The notes: generated by a model not told the origin, from the sequence alone. A stretch of DNA of 64,000 nt from Sabethes cyaneus (GCF_943734655.1 NC_071354.1:7968001-8032000), one strand, 5' to 3'; shown: positions 21,074 to 32,978, numbered from the stretch's first letter. Numbers and translations are program-made.

Positions 21074-22019
21074 GAGTAGGGCGGGGCATAAGTGCGATGT
21101 TTGAAGTTGTCATCAATTTTCGTGGGATATAAAGAAGGACAACAACATAATATATTTTATAATGATGCAGTAACTCAATGTCTTCACATTCAACTATAAA
21201 TCATCTGCGGTAATAGTGTTTTGCAAAATAAATTCTTCTTTCTTCTGATCAAGTGCAAATTCGCACTTTTACCCCACTAGCGGGGCAAAAGTGCGAATAC
21301 CGCGGGGCAAAAGTTCGAAGCTAGAATCCATGAAGTTAGCCCAGCAGTAGCTAACAAAGCCATATTATCTTCACTCTGCGTTATGTTTCGGTAAGGAATA
21401 TTCTCAATTTCCACCTTTTCTATTTTGCGCTGGTGTATTGCAGCCTCCGTTAGATCGAAACTTTTCCAAACGTTTGTTTTTTGTTTCATCAGCAGAAACA
21501 CATTGTTTTTCTTCGGCCAACATCTGTAGAGCACAGATCTTTTATTTCTAGTATCTGTATTATAGTGCCTAAAGCTGTACATAATTAGCTATACATGTTT
21601 GCCTCGTCCATGAATCGCACTTTTACCCCGTCCGTGAATCGAACTTTTACCCCGCTAAGCGCTTGACGGGGTTAGATTAAATTACGCAAAAGCGAAATAT
21701 ATTTTGTAAATTATTTTCGCTGTATTTTCAAAACAGATATGTGAGTGATGTAAAACGCTGCTACAAATTTTCAACAAGTAATATCCTCCTGTTGATATCG
21801 TATTTGCCGTATAACGAAAAATTACATCAAAATCGCCCTAAAATAACATTTGCACATAACTTAGCAACTATACTTTGTAGGCAACCAAAGTTTACGTTAG
21901 ATTCAAGCTGTCCAAGTAGTCACCCATCCATGCCAATGTAGAAAATTTACTCGGAATCTGCACTGATAAATCATTTAATCGCACTTTTACATGCATCGCA
22001 CTTTTACACCTCCTTACTC
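21074..22019. mobile_element. 946-bp inverted-repeat element with AAGTGCGATG termini
   Basis: The left end GAGTAGGGCGGGGCATAAGT is mirrored by the right end …ACTTTTACACCTCCTTACTC. TA lies on each side (21072-21073, 22020-22021). The internal words GGGGCAAAAGTGCGA recur near both ends, so the termini carry sub-repeats. A minus-strand frame at 21277-21582 has no recognisable motif. A truncated copy is at 54388-54748. It sits within the RTE-like C-terminal region, splitting the KTKYMV region. Confidence 0.75.
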
Positions 22020-22326
22020 TATACTTTGTTTAGGTAGAATTTTTTAAAAGGCCCTGTCCTCGTTACGTTTCTTTAAGATTCGTGTACGCTTCTTCTACAG
22101 CTTTACTATTAACACCGATGATATCGATGTCAGACAAGCATGTGAGATCTAGTCATAATGGTACCGCTGCTCTGCACGCCTGCCCTTCGACTAGCACCTT
22201 TCAATACAATAATGAACGGCAAATTCAACCGGCCGTCAGCTTGCTTCAAACCATCTAACGTCACAAACGAGTCCGATGTCTCACCCGCTATCCTGACGCT
22301 TGATTTTCAACCATCATGGGTAGCAC

Positions 22327-23326
22327 GATAATCTTATTATGAAGCTTTTTGCTGAAAACATTATTCCTCTAAGTGTCACAGTTTTTGAGATCTTAGGCGT
22401 CTTTCATGACGGACCCCCAAAAATCGGAGTTTTCATTGTAACTTCAAAACTATGTGATTTAGGGAAAAATAATGTTCTGCAAACATTTGCATCTATTAAA
22501 ATCACATAGTTCTGCAGAAGAACGTGAACACGTATCTTGTATACAGAGCGAGTTAATGAACGATTTAGGTAAAAATTAGCCATATTTCATACTGGTATAC
22601 AATAAAAAGTTGGAAAAACTGGCGATCGAGATATAATTAAAGTGCTTTTCTTACTAGTCTCTGTGCAAGTAGAGCAAAGCTTTAGGTATAACCGTCTTTA
22701 AGACAATCCCCTTCTTTAACGACAAACTTCGCTACCGGTTATTAGAGTACAGGACAATTACAGGGCGGGTGTAATGATTTTATTAAACTCTAGCAGTGCC
22801 GCACAGCCGAAATTAGTACACACGATGACTGGCTTGCTACATTAGCATCGTACCTTGCTGCTAACAGGGCGATGGGATATAGTAAACATTATGATATATA
22901 TCTCCAAAAGACCTAGTAACACTTTTTGGAAATGCAAATTAAATGATGAAGATCCAAATGACTTAGCATGTTTTAAGATCAGTTTTGAATGTACTTTCAC
23001 TTTCAATATATCTCGGTCGCCAGTTTTTTCAACTTTTTATTGTATAGCAGTACGAAATATGGCTGATTTTTACCTAAATCGTTCATTTAGGTAAAAATCA
23101 ACTCGCCTTGTACAGAAGGTACGTGTTCACGTTCTTCTGCAAAAGTATGTGATTTCAATAGATGCAAATGTTTGCAGAACATTATTTTCCCTAAATCACA
23201 TAGTTTTGAAGTTACAATGAAAACTCCGATTTTTGGGGGTCCGTCATGAAAGACGCCTAAGATCTCAAAAACTGTGATACTTAGAGGAATAATGTTTTCA
23301 GCAAAAAGCTTCATAATAAGATTATC
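22327..23326. mobile_element. Foldback element with ~320-bp inverted arms
   Basis: The arms are about 22327-22655 and 23000-23326. The outer ends are GATAATCTTATTATGAAGC and its exact complement, and the long shared interior includes GGACCCCCAAAAATCGGAG. The spacer contains a full SINE at 22672-22877. A 75-codon frame at 23087-23314 lies wholly inside an arm and is not a gene. No convincing target duplication is visible. The total length is 1,000 bp including the SINE. Confidence 0.85.
22672..22877 (-). mobile_element. tRNA-derived SINE inside the foldback spacer
   Basis: Read on the minus strand it starts near 22877 (CCCATCGCCCTGTTAGCAGC), continues through the CCTGTACTCTAA and CGAAGTTTGTCG blocks, and ends in GCTTTGCTCT, matching 58990-59204 along its length with many substitutions. 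The position shows the SINE arrived after the foldback formed, or was carried in its spacer. Confidence 0.7.
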
Positions 23327-24059
23327 TAAAACTTTCTAGAACATACTATAGCTCTATATCATCAAATAAGAAAGTTAAATTTTGCAGCGCCACCTGTGTA
23401 TGAGTTCCGAACCAATACTAACCACCAGTCGTTGCGTCTATTGATATACAGAAATTCTTCCGAAGACGCCATATTGAAAAAAAAAAACACTATGAAAAGA
23501 GTTATTAAAAAAGTTCACGATTCCGAGCAATGAAACCACTGTGCAGTCCGTAGGTAACTCCACCTCAGTCCATACCTCCAGTATAACCTGATGGATTGCA
23601 CAATACAGCCGTTCGCTCCCGACTTTCAAAAGTTCGGCCGGGATGCCGTCCTTTCCAGCTGATGTGCCGTTTTCAGTTCTCTCGCTGCTTTCCTAACCTC
23701 GTCCAAAGTTGGTGGATCCACAGCTTGTCCATCATCCTCAATTGTTATCCTATTTCTGTTGACCGCTCCATCTTGTTCACCATTCAACAATGCATCGATG
23801 TGTTGTTTCTAACGCCTAACCACCTCCGCTATCTTTCGGTAATCAGGTTTCCCTCCTTGTCGTTGAACATAACAGGAGTTGGTACGGTCCGGTTCCTGAT
23901 TCCGTTGGTCGTATTAAAGAAGCTTCCCGTAACGTGCCTCTCGAAGCAATTCTCCGCCTCCGCAAGAACGCGATCCCAGTGCTGACGTTTCTTACGACAG
24001 TGAAGTCTCTTTTCGTCAGCTCTTGCATCTCGGTATTACACATTGCACGGATGGGTTCG

Positions 24060-25340
24060 TTTTGACCGTAGTGGAAGTTAAGTCAAATCCCATAAAGTTC
24101 CACGATTTCAAACTCCTTGTGGGGGCATTGATGCTGATTTGTGGTAGAAGATCAGCATTAATTCTACCGGTTAAAAGCTTTCCTATAAAACTAAATCTGG
24201 TCATATTTCGTCTTTGGGCAAGCGTTTTTCCGTGTCAAACAAACGATAACGCTTCACGTAAGAAGGAGGTTCTGTTGGGTTACGCCAAGGCAGAGATCTA
24301 AGAGCGTATCGTAGAAATCTAGACTATACCGCCTCAACTCTACCAATCCAAATAATATCTGCATAGGGGCTTCAAATTATCGCTGAGGTTTCTACAACCG
24401 ACCGCACAAGACAGTAATACGGTTCTCTCAAACAGTATGGATCAGTGAACTCCTTTCCAATTCTTGTAATAAAGCCAAGATTTCTGTCCGCCAGTGCTAT
24501 AATTAGTGAGTAATGATCCCTGAAGGACATGCAACAGTTCAGCAGCATTCCACCGTTAAGGTGAAATTAGTCGTCATTGAATTTGCAAATTTCAAAAGTA
24601 GTTTTTCTTTGTATAAAACAAAAATATTGTTCATGAAAATATGTTCGCTGTGTTCAGATTGGCAAGAAGAATGCAGTGAATACATTTCTATAAACTGAAC
24701 TCCGCTTTTGAGCCCAAAAACTGCTTCCGAAATTGGGCTCTTCGACGAAAAGTTAATGACTGCTAGTTTCCCGTTAAAAGTAGATACTCCTGAGGAGCAT
24801 CTGACCAGATGAGGTGTAGTCCCATACAATCGATTGTTTTCTACGAGTGAAAGAGATCACACAGCATTTCGCTATACTCAGTGTCAGCTGATTATTGAAG
24901 CACCATTCAAACAGATAATTAATTCTGCCATGGATCGTGTTACAAGAAACAAATCGTCTGCATGACGTAGTTTGCATCCTGGTGGTATGATAAAACAGAC
25001 GTCATTGAAAAACAAAGAAAAAGGCAGAGGTCCGACATTGCTTCCTTGAGGCACACCTGATGAGCTGATGAAGTATGATTCATAGTTCGCAATCTTCACA
25101 GTAAGAAAATGGTTAATCAGGTATGATCTGAGCCACTTGACGAAGTTATAAGAAGCTCCCAATTGAGCAATTTTTGTCACCAGAACCAGAAGTGGTGGCC
25201 TCGGTCAAATGCGTTTTTGATATCTGTGTAGATGATATCAACTTGAGCAGCATCTCTCATATGATTAATACAATGCAATGTGGTGAGAGCTGAGCCAAAG
25301 TAGTGGTTTTCGATCTGTCTGGAAAGAAGCCTTGTTGGTC
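24060..25340 (-). pseudogene. CR1-like LINE, 5'-truncated and broken
   Basis: Ordered pieces on the minus strand: an FFPDRS segment near 25310, WLRSYLINHFLTVKI (about 25120), motif B SGVPQGSNVGPL (about 25060), a catalytic box degraded to HADD (about 24970), VISFTRRKQS (about 24850), then a ~250-bp interruption at about 24525-24785, then the thumb/C-terminal region with a SLPWRNP segment (24500-24200). The histidine before ADD, the frameshifts and the interruption make it dead. The 3' end is near 24060. Confidence 0.75.
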
Positions 25341-25766
25341 GGTGGAGATATAGGACTTAGCTTCGTGTGTCATAACATCTTCATCGGCATCAGAGCCGGC
25401 GTTACAACGCGTGAGACCCTTTGCAGATTAGGTAGCGAGGTCTCTTTTGTATGCCACAACGACATTGTGTTAAATGGCCACTGTGACAGTCCTAATGATC
25501 GTCTTTTGGGGCAGGCTCCAATTGTCCTATACAGTTTACGGACTCGCCCAGCATTCTTGGTGAAAAGCATTCCACTCCACACCCATTGGTATCCATTCCA
25601 TCACTGAAAAATTCCCCCCAAATTAATCCACGCACTGCGCGGATTACCTCGAAGGGCCGCATGCGGCACGTGGGCCACAGTTTGGCCGTCACTAAGCTAG
25701 ATAATTATAATCCTGTGTTCAATTTCTTCAATTTCAGTACTATATGTACTACTCGGTTGACTTTAA
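25341..25766. other. CpG-rich stretch, nothing recognised
   Basis: This segment is more GC- and CpG-rich than its neighbours, with GCATGCGGCACGTGGGCC near 25660. Overlapping short frames on both strands have no recognisable motif. It could be part of an unidentified transposon. Confidence 0.3.
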
Positions 25767-25998
25767 ATATGTTGCTTTTGGATCTCGGATTTTTTTATGA
25801 AAACTTTATTTGACGTTTTCGGCTGACGTCATGAAGATCTAGTTATGATGTGCGTGGTTTTATGTTTACATCTCAACACTGAACTAAGAAAAAAATTGTT
25901 AACGTTTTGCTTCGAGGATGGAGACATTAATCTTCGAAACGTCAGCCGAAAACGGCAAATAAAGTTTTCGTAAGAAATCCGAGACCTAAAAGCCATAT
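25767..25998. mobile_element. ~232-bp foldback MITE
   Basis: Arms of about 55 bp: the left arm includes GATCTCGGATTT, GAAAACTTTATTTG and CGTTTTCGGCTGACGT; the right arm is their complement in reverse order. About 120 bp separates the arms. There is no coding capacity and no exact target duplication was resolved. Confidence 0.7.
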
Positions 25999-26498
25999 CT
26001 TTTAATAAAATACAGCGGTCTATTGTAATTATCCTACATGGTTGATGAAATTAATGACGTTTTGGGATTTGAGCTCCACATTTGGTATGAAGTAAAAAGG
26101 AAATTTCTGAAAAGTTATGCCGATATTTAAATGATAAATAGCGGAATAGTGCCCAGTTAGGAGTCTTGTGATTGCACGTAGTTCATTGAGTTAAGTAGAG
26201 TTTTTTTTAGCTACGGAAGATTTGGGTAGATACACTGTCTAACTGTTTATTCTACTGGCTTGTGAAGGAGTGCATCGGCCACCAGTGACTAGATTACGGG
26301 GGAGTTCCCTCCTTGTGGATATTTTTTGGCCACCAAAATCGTGACCGACGTATTTACTGATGATGATGCTTATTTATTTATTAACTATTTTCGACCAGTG
26401 GTAATGATGATGTGATTTCTCTGCTCGAAAGCATTGCTTGAATCTAGCGCATTGTAGTCAAAACAGAATCGACATGTTTTGAAAGAGAACCGTAATAA

Positions 26499-27345
26499 TT
26501 GAATCCAAGGACGTTTCATCGAAAGAACGACACCTTAGTAAGCTTTAGACAACACCTGCAGAAAACTCAGCGTAATCTGAAGGTGAAACCGAAAACTTGC
26601 TGGAAGTCTGTTAGCGATCAGTGTATGGAATCGGGCCCTCCTTTAGCCATGACCCTGAATGGTGATATTGATTCAGATCCTTAGTATATCAGTCAACTAT
26701 TTGCTGATAAATTCGGGCGAACGTTTTGCGATGAAGTGATCGCAGACGACCAAGTTACTCAGGCTGCTTACAATGTTCCGATAATGACTGGGAATACGCT
26801 GAGTACTCTCAACATAGACGAAACAATGATCTGTAGAGCCGCCTCAACGGTGAAATCCTCAACAGTTTTTGGAGAAGCACATCGCTGAGCTAGTTATCCA
26901 CAGTCGGCTGGTGTTTAGTCTGTCCGTCTCAAGCGGTGTATTTCCATCCGTATGGAAAACTGCCCATATGTTTTCTGTTCATAAAAAAGGGGATCGGAAT
27001 GACATCAACAACTACCGTGGAATCTCATCATTGTGTGCCACTTCGAAGTTATTCGAGCTTGTAATCATGACTCCGCTGCTGTCCCGCTGATTTATAGGCG
27101 TTCGACAAAATCAATCATGCTATTGCAATTGCCAAAATTGGAAAGACTCGGTATCGGCGGAAGTGTGCTGTGTTGGTTTAATTCCTATCTCGCAGGTGGT
27201 AAACTGATTGTGACGGTTGAAGGTTTTCAATATCATGCGTTTTCAGCGTTTTCGTCTGGAATCCCACAAGGTAGTCATTTGGGACCGTTAATCTTCCAGC
27301 TGTACTTCATTGATGTCAACCACGTTCTTAAAGGCCCTCGGCCTT
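26499..27345 (+). pseudogene. CR1-like LINE fragment
   Basis: Three frame-shifted pieces in order: the linker before RT (about 26500-26690), RT finger region with HKKGDRNDINNYRGISSLCA (about 26970-27040), then after an internal deletion of the motif A region, KLERLGIGGSVLCWFNSYLA and SGIPQGSHLGPLIFQLYFID (27140-27320). The YADD region is absent. At about 27350 it abuts an oppositely oriented LINE fragment. Confidence 0.75.
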
Positions 27346-27369
27346 CGAGTCTTCAATAGAGTTGCCGCT

Positions 27370-28740
27370 GTTTTTGATTTTAATCTGTCACGTGAAACTA
27401 TCTGCCGAAACTTCTGTGTTTTTCTCTATCAATGACGAGAACCCGGTTTCGACTATTGGTAACTGTACACATCTGTAGCATATTCAGAAGCGATATGCCA
27501 TCGGGTAACGCTGCGCTGGGTCTAAAAAAACAAATTTGGTAGGATCCGGAACAGTGTATCCAGATTGAGAGCTTTTTCATATAAACCCAGGGTGGTTGTA
27601 AATTCCAGGCAGTATGTGAGTCGTCCTGGTTACAAGGGAGCTTGCAATGGTGAGCACTGTATCGATGTATTTCTGGATAACATTAACAGGCGAAATATAA
27701 TGCTCCGATGCACATATTTGTGCCAAGGATTTGGATGTTTATCCACAATTGCTTTAGGTCGCAGTCGACACCCGTTTTGTGGTTGAACGATAAACGGTTA
27801 GATACGGTAATGCACGTTGACGATCATTGCGGTAAACAGTGTAGCTTGAACCATATATTTGTAGCAAAAAGATTTGGTCATTTAGCCACGTTTCAGTCAG
27901 AACAATTATATCAAGCTCTGGATTCGAGACAACAACAAATAATTCGTCTATACGCAATTCCCCTCACATTCTGGTAGTATATTCCGAGCTTGTACGTCGT
28001 CAAAAGCGTAGTTATTAATGATTGTTCAAGCATGGTGCATCTACTGCTATACTGTTACCCTCCTTGGCTCTCCCTGAGAGAAAAGAAACGATGCCATCGT
28101 TTCTCTCTTGACGCTGGGTTGTGGTGATATGCAAATCTTGTAACCAACCAAAGGTGACGCCTTCAGTGCTAGTGTTTAAGACTGTTGCGGATGTTGGTCG
28201 CTATACTGAATTGTCAATCCTAAGTTTTGACCTTTTCAGCCGTTTCTGGTACATTGGACAGTCCATGCACCAACAAGAGGGATGGTCAATTCTTAGCTGG
28301 TCGATAGTCGGTAATTTTTGTTTAACGTTGAAATCCTGGCAGTTGATACATTACTTCTCAGTAGAGCTCCCTTCATTGATCGTGTGTTCTTCAGCACATT
28401 TCGGGCAACGTATGGCTTTATTACTGTTGCGGAAGAATGTGTTAATAGCCAAATGGCTTGTGGCCAAATTCGGAACATTTGTAACAACAACGTAGAGCAT
28501 CTACCATTTTAAAAATACGATAACGGTCCCAGTCTATATTTACTCGCTGTTCTTTCAGACGGTTGAATGATAGATCAGTTTCAATGATAACAGTAGAAGT
28601 GTTTCCGGTTTGATTTATTTGTTTTTTGATGCGAATAACGTTCAAGTCAGCATTTGTGGCCAAATGGTCTTGCTTTTTAATTTTCCATATCAGTTTCCGA
28701 TAAATCTTCGTCGATATCAATAATTTTAATTCTAGGTTTT
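27370..28740 (-). pseudogene. LINE 5' half: zinc-knuckle ORF1 and endonuclease start
   Basis: From 28740 down to about 28150 the minus strand encodes ORF1-like sequence with cysteine motifs (CCYKCSEFGHKPFGY, and in a shifted frame CINCQDFN and CWCMDCP), typical of nucleic-acid-binding ORF1 proteins of CR1/Jockey-group LINEs. From about 28010 to 27390 is the endonuclease N-terminal half with LDIIVLTETWLND and SSYTVYRNDR, then a degraded NHPG segment. Stops and frameshifts throughout. Confidence 0.65.
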
Positions 28741-28784
28741 AACGGGCAGAGCTTTTCAAGATCGTAGCAAATAGACTTTTGGCA

Positions 28785-28990
28785 TCACGAACAAATTTCA
28801 TCGCAAAGTCAATTTTTATGCGAATTTTGGAATTTTAGACGCTTCTGATTTACGCAGAACGTATTCTCCGCGTAAAAATCGATTTAAATGTATTTCAATT
28901 GCTTATATGGAATGTTAAAATGTGAAGAATTTGAAGAGCGGCCGATAACTTTATTGCGGGGTTTCGGGGTGAAATGCACTCTACAGCTGA
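28785..28990. repeat. Third partial copy of the MITE-bearing dispersed repeat
   Basis: Matches 6230-6420, including TTTACGCAGA, the MITE right end around CGTAAAAATCGATTTAAATG, and the downstream TTTCAATTGCTTATATGGAA. The left part of the MITE is missing. Confidence 0.55.
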
Positions 28991-29089
28991 TACATACTCA
29001 ACACAATGGCAATGATCTTACCTGTTTGATCGAGCGCTAGTGCTAGTGCTGGCGAAGGGGTTTTCCAATCTGCCCTCCATGGCAAGAAT

Positions 29090-30850
29090 CCTAGCAGTAT
29101 CGGAAACCATCGCTCTGATGAATTTTCAATTCCTAGAAAGGCACCCCTAGCAAGCAACGCCCCACCGGCCACCTCGAATGCCCTGATATATTACCAAAAC
29201 GTTGGCGGGATGAACAGTACCCTAACCGAGTACCAGTCAGCCTTCAGTGACGGCTTACGCGTGGTTGAACGAAAATACGTTGACGAACCAGCTGTTCAAT
29301 GACTCGTACTCCGTATATCGACAGAACCGGTCGTCTTTAAACAGTTGCAAACGCACAGGAGGGGGTGTATTGTTAGCTGTTCGTTCAAGTTTCAAGTCTC
29401 GTACGGTTAATCCTCCAGATTGCTCACCGATTGAACAATTATGGGTCGCTGTTACTACTGCTGACGGAATACTCTATGCGTGGTATACATTCCTCCCGAT
29501 AGAGTAAACGACGGAACTCTGATTGAAAAACAAGTTAATTCACTGGATTATTTCGCAACTGAGGCCCCGAGATAAAATGATAATTTTTGGTGATTTTAAT
29601 TTAAACGCGATTGCTTGGCAGTGCAACTCTTACGGATCATTTTACCCGGTTACTTCTCAGTCCTGCATGCATGCACCAATGCAACAGATGAGTGGAACTG
29701 TACATGAAAATCATCGTATGCTTGATCTATGTTTCGCTGCCGATGAATTATGCGTGGACTGTTCGGTTATGGAGGCTTCGTCACCGCTCCATGCTTTCGG
29801 GACACTTCTGTGTGTCTGTCGTACGATTTTACTAAGGCAAATTTCCACGGCATAAACGATTCTTTCAAACTTGTTGATTGGGACGAGGCCCTCCGCGATA
29901 CTGGCGCCAATCTCGCAGCGTCCATTATCTCCAGCATTATCCTTTATGTATCGACCACTTTGTACCCGTAAAAACTATGCGTGTATCATCTAAACCAGCC
30001 TGGACAAACCGCGATCTGGCATCTTATAGCAGTGAAACGAGCTGGCCTTAGACAACACAGCAAGCTTGTTTATCCTATTTTTAAGAAAGGTTGCAAGCGA
30101 ATGGTATCGAATTATTGGGGTATTACTGCGTTAAGTGCCACTTCTAAACTGTTCGAGTTAATTATTCTTCAAGAGCTAGTCCAGAGATATAAACATTTCG
30201 TTTCGCCTGACCAGCAAGGATTTATGCCAAAACGATCTACGTCAACCAATGTAACCTGCATCACGTCGTTTGTAATACGCCAAATAGAGACTGGCAATCA
30301 AGTGAACGCAATATACACCGACTTATCGGCAGCATTTGATACTATGAATCATCAAATAGCGATAGCTAACTTTGCTAAACTGGGCATGAATGAACATTTG
30401 CTTCTCTGGCTCCAATCTTACCGAAGCGGTCGGAGTATGTCTGTTAAAATAGGTGACCATATCTCATATCCGTTCTTAGTTTGGTCCGGCGTTCCACAAG
30501 GAAGTCACCAAGGGCCATTTTTGTTCTTACTATATATGAACGATGCCAATTTCATTTTGAATTGCATGAAACTCTCGTACGCTGACGTTTTAAAACTATA
30601 CTACACTATAAAACAACCGCAAGATACACTTTTCCTGCAAAAACAGCTGGAAGTTTTCGCAGAATGGTGCCAAATAAACCGCATGTCGCTAAACGCATTT
30701 GGTCGAGGACCATCACTTTTTCACTTTAACTATGCCTTAGAGGGTGTACAGTTAAAGCGCGAATAAATAGTCAAGGATTTGGGAATTCCAATCGACACTA
30801 AACTCAGATGGAATTCCAATCGACATGTGATCCTTTAAGGATCACATCGC
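29090..30850 (+). pseudogene. CR1-like LINE ORF2, long but inactivated
   Basis: Endonuclease pieces at 29200-29850: YYQNVGGMNS, then RTGGGVLLAV, EQLWVAV and IIFGDFNLNAI. The reverse transcriptase piece at about 30060-30850 has VYPIFKKG, FMPKRSTSTN, motif A YTDLSAAFDTMNH, motif B WSGVPQGSHQGP and a catalytic box reading YADV instead of YADD. Loss of the second aspartate would abolish polymerase activity. The linker between endonuclease and RT is largely deleted, and frameshifts occur at about 29510 and 29870. Confidence 0.8.
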
Positions 30851-30959
30851 TTATGTCGTATCAAAAGCCTCTTCGTAGCTGTGCTTTTTACTTCGATTTG
30901 CAAAAAAATTCAAGAATGTCTAGGGTAGACGTTCGTCCAGACGTGCACCAGTACTAGTT

Positions 30960-31440
30960 GTAGTACCAGTAGTGGTGGAAACTGGAATTATTCCATTATT
31001 TTTGCAGATTTTGGTACAAGTTTGATAAGTATCGAATTACCTCCTTTCAAATTTCGGGCCTTCACGAACATATCTGGGGTTCCTTAAGGCAGTGATCTTG
31101 GTTCCTTGATATTTTTGTTATACGTAAAACAAGTTGCTGTATGCTGACGACCTGAAAATTTTTCTGGTAGTTAGAAACACTGAAGAGTGCCGTGAGTTCC
31201 AGAAATTTTTGATCTTTTTTGTATGCAAGTGGAATTGTATCATCATAGGTGTTAGTAATAATTGAAATGAATGCTGTGTTGTATCATTCACGGGTAACAA
31301 AAATCCTATACTGCATGACTATTAAATATATCGAAGTAAGTCGTTTGGCAAGAGTTCATGAAGTAAAAGACCTAGGCGTTACGTTGAATAGTAAATGGAC
31401 TTTTGATATGCATCGAACGATCATCGTACAGAAACCAAAC
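30960..31440 (+). pseudogene. CR1-like LINE RT fragment, same family as 6430-6750
   Basis: Shows FRAFTNISGVP followed by a stop, a degraded LIFLLY segment, then after a gap VKDLGVTLNSKWTFD (about 31360-31410). It ends at about 31420-31440, where an oppositely oriented RNase H LINE fragment begins. Its junction with that fragment differs from the one at 6750. Confidence 0.65.
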
Positions 31441-32060
31441 TGATGAGATGATCCGAGTCCTGCAAGCGCATCAGCTCTTTCATTTCCATGAATTCCACAG
31501 TGACCTAGGACCCAATATAAGTTAACTTGGTTACGACAAGCCAATTTTTGGAGTGATTGAGTATATTTCCAAACGTGTTTTGACTGTCGGACATGATACA
31601 ACCTATATTGGAATGTCTATAGCTTCTACGTAAGCACACAGTAGAACGCTCTAAAATTGCTTGAATTTCAGCTTGGAACACAGCTGACCATCTACCCAAA
31701 GGAATTGATATGTCTATTCCTGGCCCAGTTACTTGCTGCTCCCACTTGAATGTCCATTTTTGAACCATCTGCGTAAAAAAACGGTTGACCCTGGACGAAT
31801 ATCGGGACCACCATCTTCCCAAGAATCACACCTAGGATCAAATACGCGAAATATTCGATTAAAGTTGTATTTTTCTCCATCCAATCTTCATTAGATATTG
31901 ATTACAAGAGGATTAACACTGATAGTTTTTAGAATACTGATATGACCCGTAAGACCGCCTTCAAAGAGGTGCATAGATCTTCTGATCCTTAGAGCACTCT
32001 TTTCAACTTCTAATTGTATAAATTGATGCAATGGAAGCATATAGAGTAAAGCTTTCGAGA
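31350..32060 (-). pseudogene. RNase H-bearing LINE fragment, second copy
   Basis: Minus-strand pieces read LHQFIQLEVEKSALRIRRSM (about 32030), FEGGLTGHISVF, then the RNase H core: DGSK near 31770, GIDISIPLGRWSAVFQAEIQ (about 31700), SDSQ (about 31590), and, in a shifted frame, YWVLGHCGIHGNERADALA (about 31480). These are the expected RNase H acidic and histidine positions, but spread over frameshifts. Homologous to 6755-7181. Confidence 0.75.
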
Positions 32061-32202
32061 ATTATAACAATTTTAATATTAACGATAATGTATCTGATTT
32101 CAATTATTTTAGTAAGGATTTTAAAGATTCGAAAATATCTGCAAAATTTCAGATTTCTTCAGATCTTGGACTTTCGCGGCTAGTAAAGAGAAGTGCAAGA
32201 TC

Positions 32203-32978
32203 ATGTTTAAAATTGTGGAAAATAATAATCAAAATTGCTGCCAGGAGATTGAGCAACAGATAGCATTCCTCGAATTAAAAATAAAAATAGAGCAAGAGCA
32301 CATTCGACTTTTATCTTCAACTATGAACTACGACGCAGAGAGAGTCGTTACTTACAAACCATCAGCGTTGATACAAAAGGAACAACAAAATTATCCATCG
32401 ACAGAAACCAGCAAAAATACAATACGACATCGCGAGTACAGGACAGAGGATTACCAAATGAACGACGAAAATTGTACCCCAGCGAAAAAAAAAAGACGGA
32501 CCGATCGTGGTACGGCTGAATGTAACGAAAACCGCGCAGAAGAAGGAGAATTAAAGCGAAAAGCTTATTTTCCTTCAGCAATGAACAAGCAAATTGATCT
32601 TCACACGGTAAGCTACCGGTGGAAATGAATCCTAAGTTGTTAGACGTTAGGAGATGTTAAAATATTATCTAAGAAAGATGACTATACTTATTGTGTAAAA
32701 ATGTAAACAAAAATTAATAGTTAAAGTTAAAGCTAATTAAAAATGTTTTGATTATTTGACTCCCCTTTTGGCTTGATTTTTACGCTTTGATCGTCACAAG
32801 CGGGAAAGGCTCTAGCTTCCGTAATCTATTCTGTTCCAGAAGCCGCTGCGATTTTCGGTATTCTAGAAACAATAAAAACGCTTCGGGAAACACTTATTTC
32901 AAACACTTATTGCAGGCTACATCAGTGTCGAACTCTGAAAAGTTACCAAAATTTTATGAAATAGAAGATGAAACCTAA
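32203..32978 (+). CDS. Candidate two-exon small gene, unknown product
   Basis: Exon 1, 32203-32607, is 135 codons ending exactly at a splice donor (CACACG|GTAAGC). Exon 2, 32916-32978, follows an acceptor (CTTATTGCAG|GC) and stays in the same phase (0) to a TAA stop, giving 155 residues and a 308-bp intron. A polyadenylation-like AATAAA lies near 33105. The N-terminus (about residues 14-42) has coiled-coil character (QEIEQQIAFLELKIKIEQEH); about residues 92-98 form a basic AKKKRR nuclear-localisation-like run; the C-terminus is acidic (FYEIEDET). I do not recognise the family. It directly follows a LINE fragment, so it could be transposon-derived, and the intron is a prediction. Without splicing, exon 1 reads into the intron for six more codons to a stop. 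Confidence 0.4.

Larger units (their letters stand above)
20400..24045 (-). pseudogene. RTE-like LINE (second family), broken, with two nested elements
   Basis: Read from 24045 down to 20400 the pieces are in order. 24045-23500 holds the region before and into reverse transcriptase (SERLYCAIHQVILEVWTE). 22310-22022 holds motif B and following sequence (SFVTLDGLKQ, then a degraded MTRSHML). 21073-20400 holds the C-terminal part (FEVVVEFVYLVTLVTCDNDV, REVKRRIAAANRAFYGLRSQ). The 3' end near 20400 has a short GTAAA/GCAAA tandem tail. Foldback elements at 22327-23326 and 21074-22019 interrupt it, and stops and frameshifts are frequent. Copies of the same family are at 39690-43284 and 54140-55030. 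Confidence 0.8.

Noticed and set aside
23087..23314. A 75-codon minus-strand gene
   Set aside because: Lies entirely in one arm of a foldback element.
28981..29172. Relationship of the CTAGTGCTAGTGCT run near 29035 to the hexamer array
   Set aside because: Only a few repeat units; too short to claim common origin.
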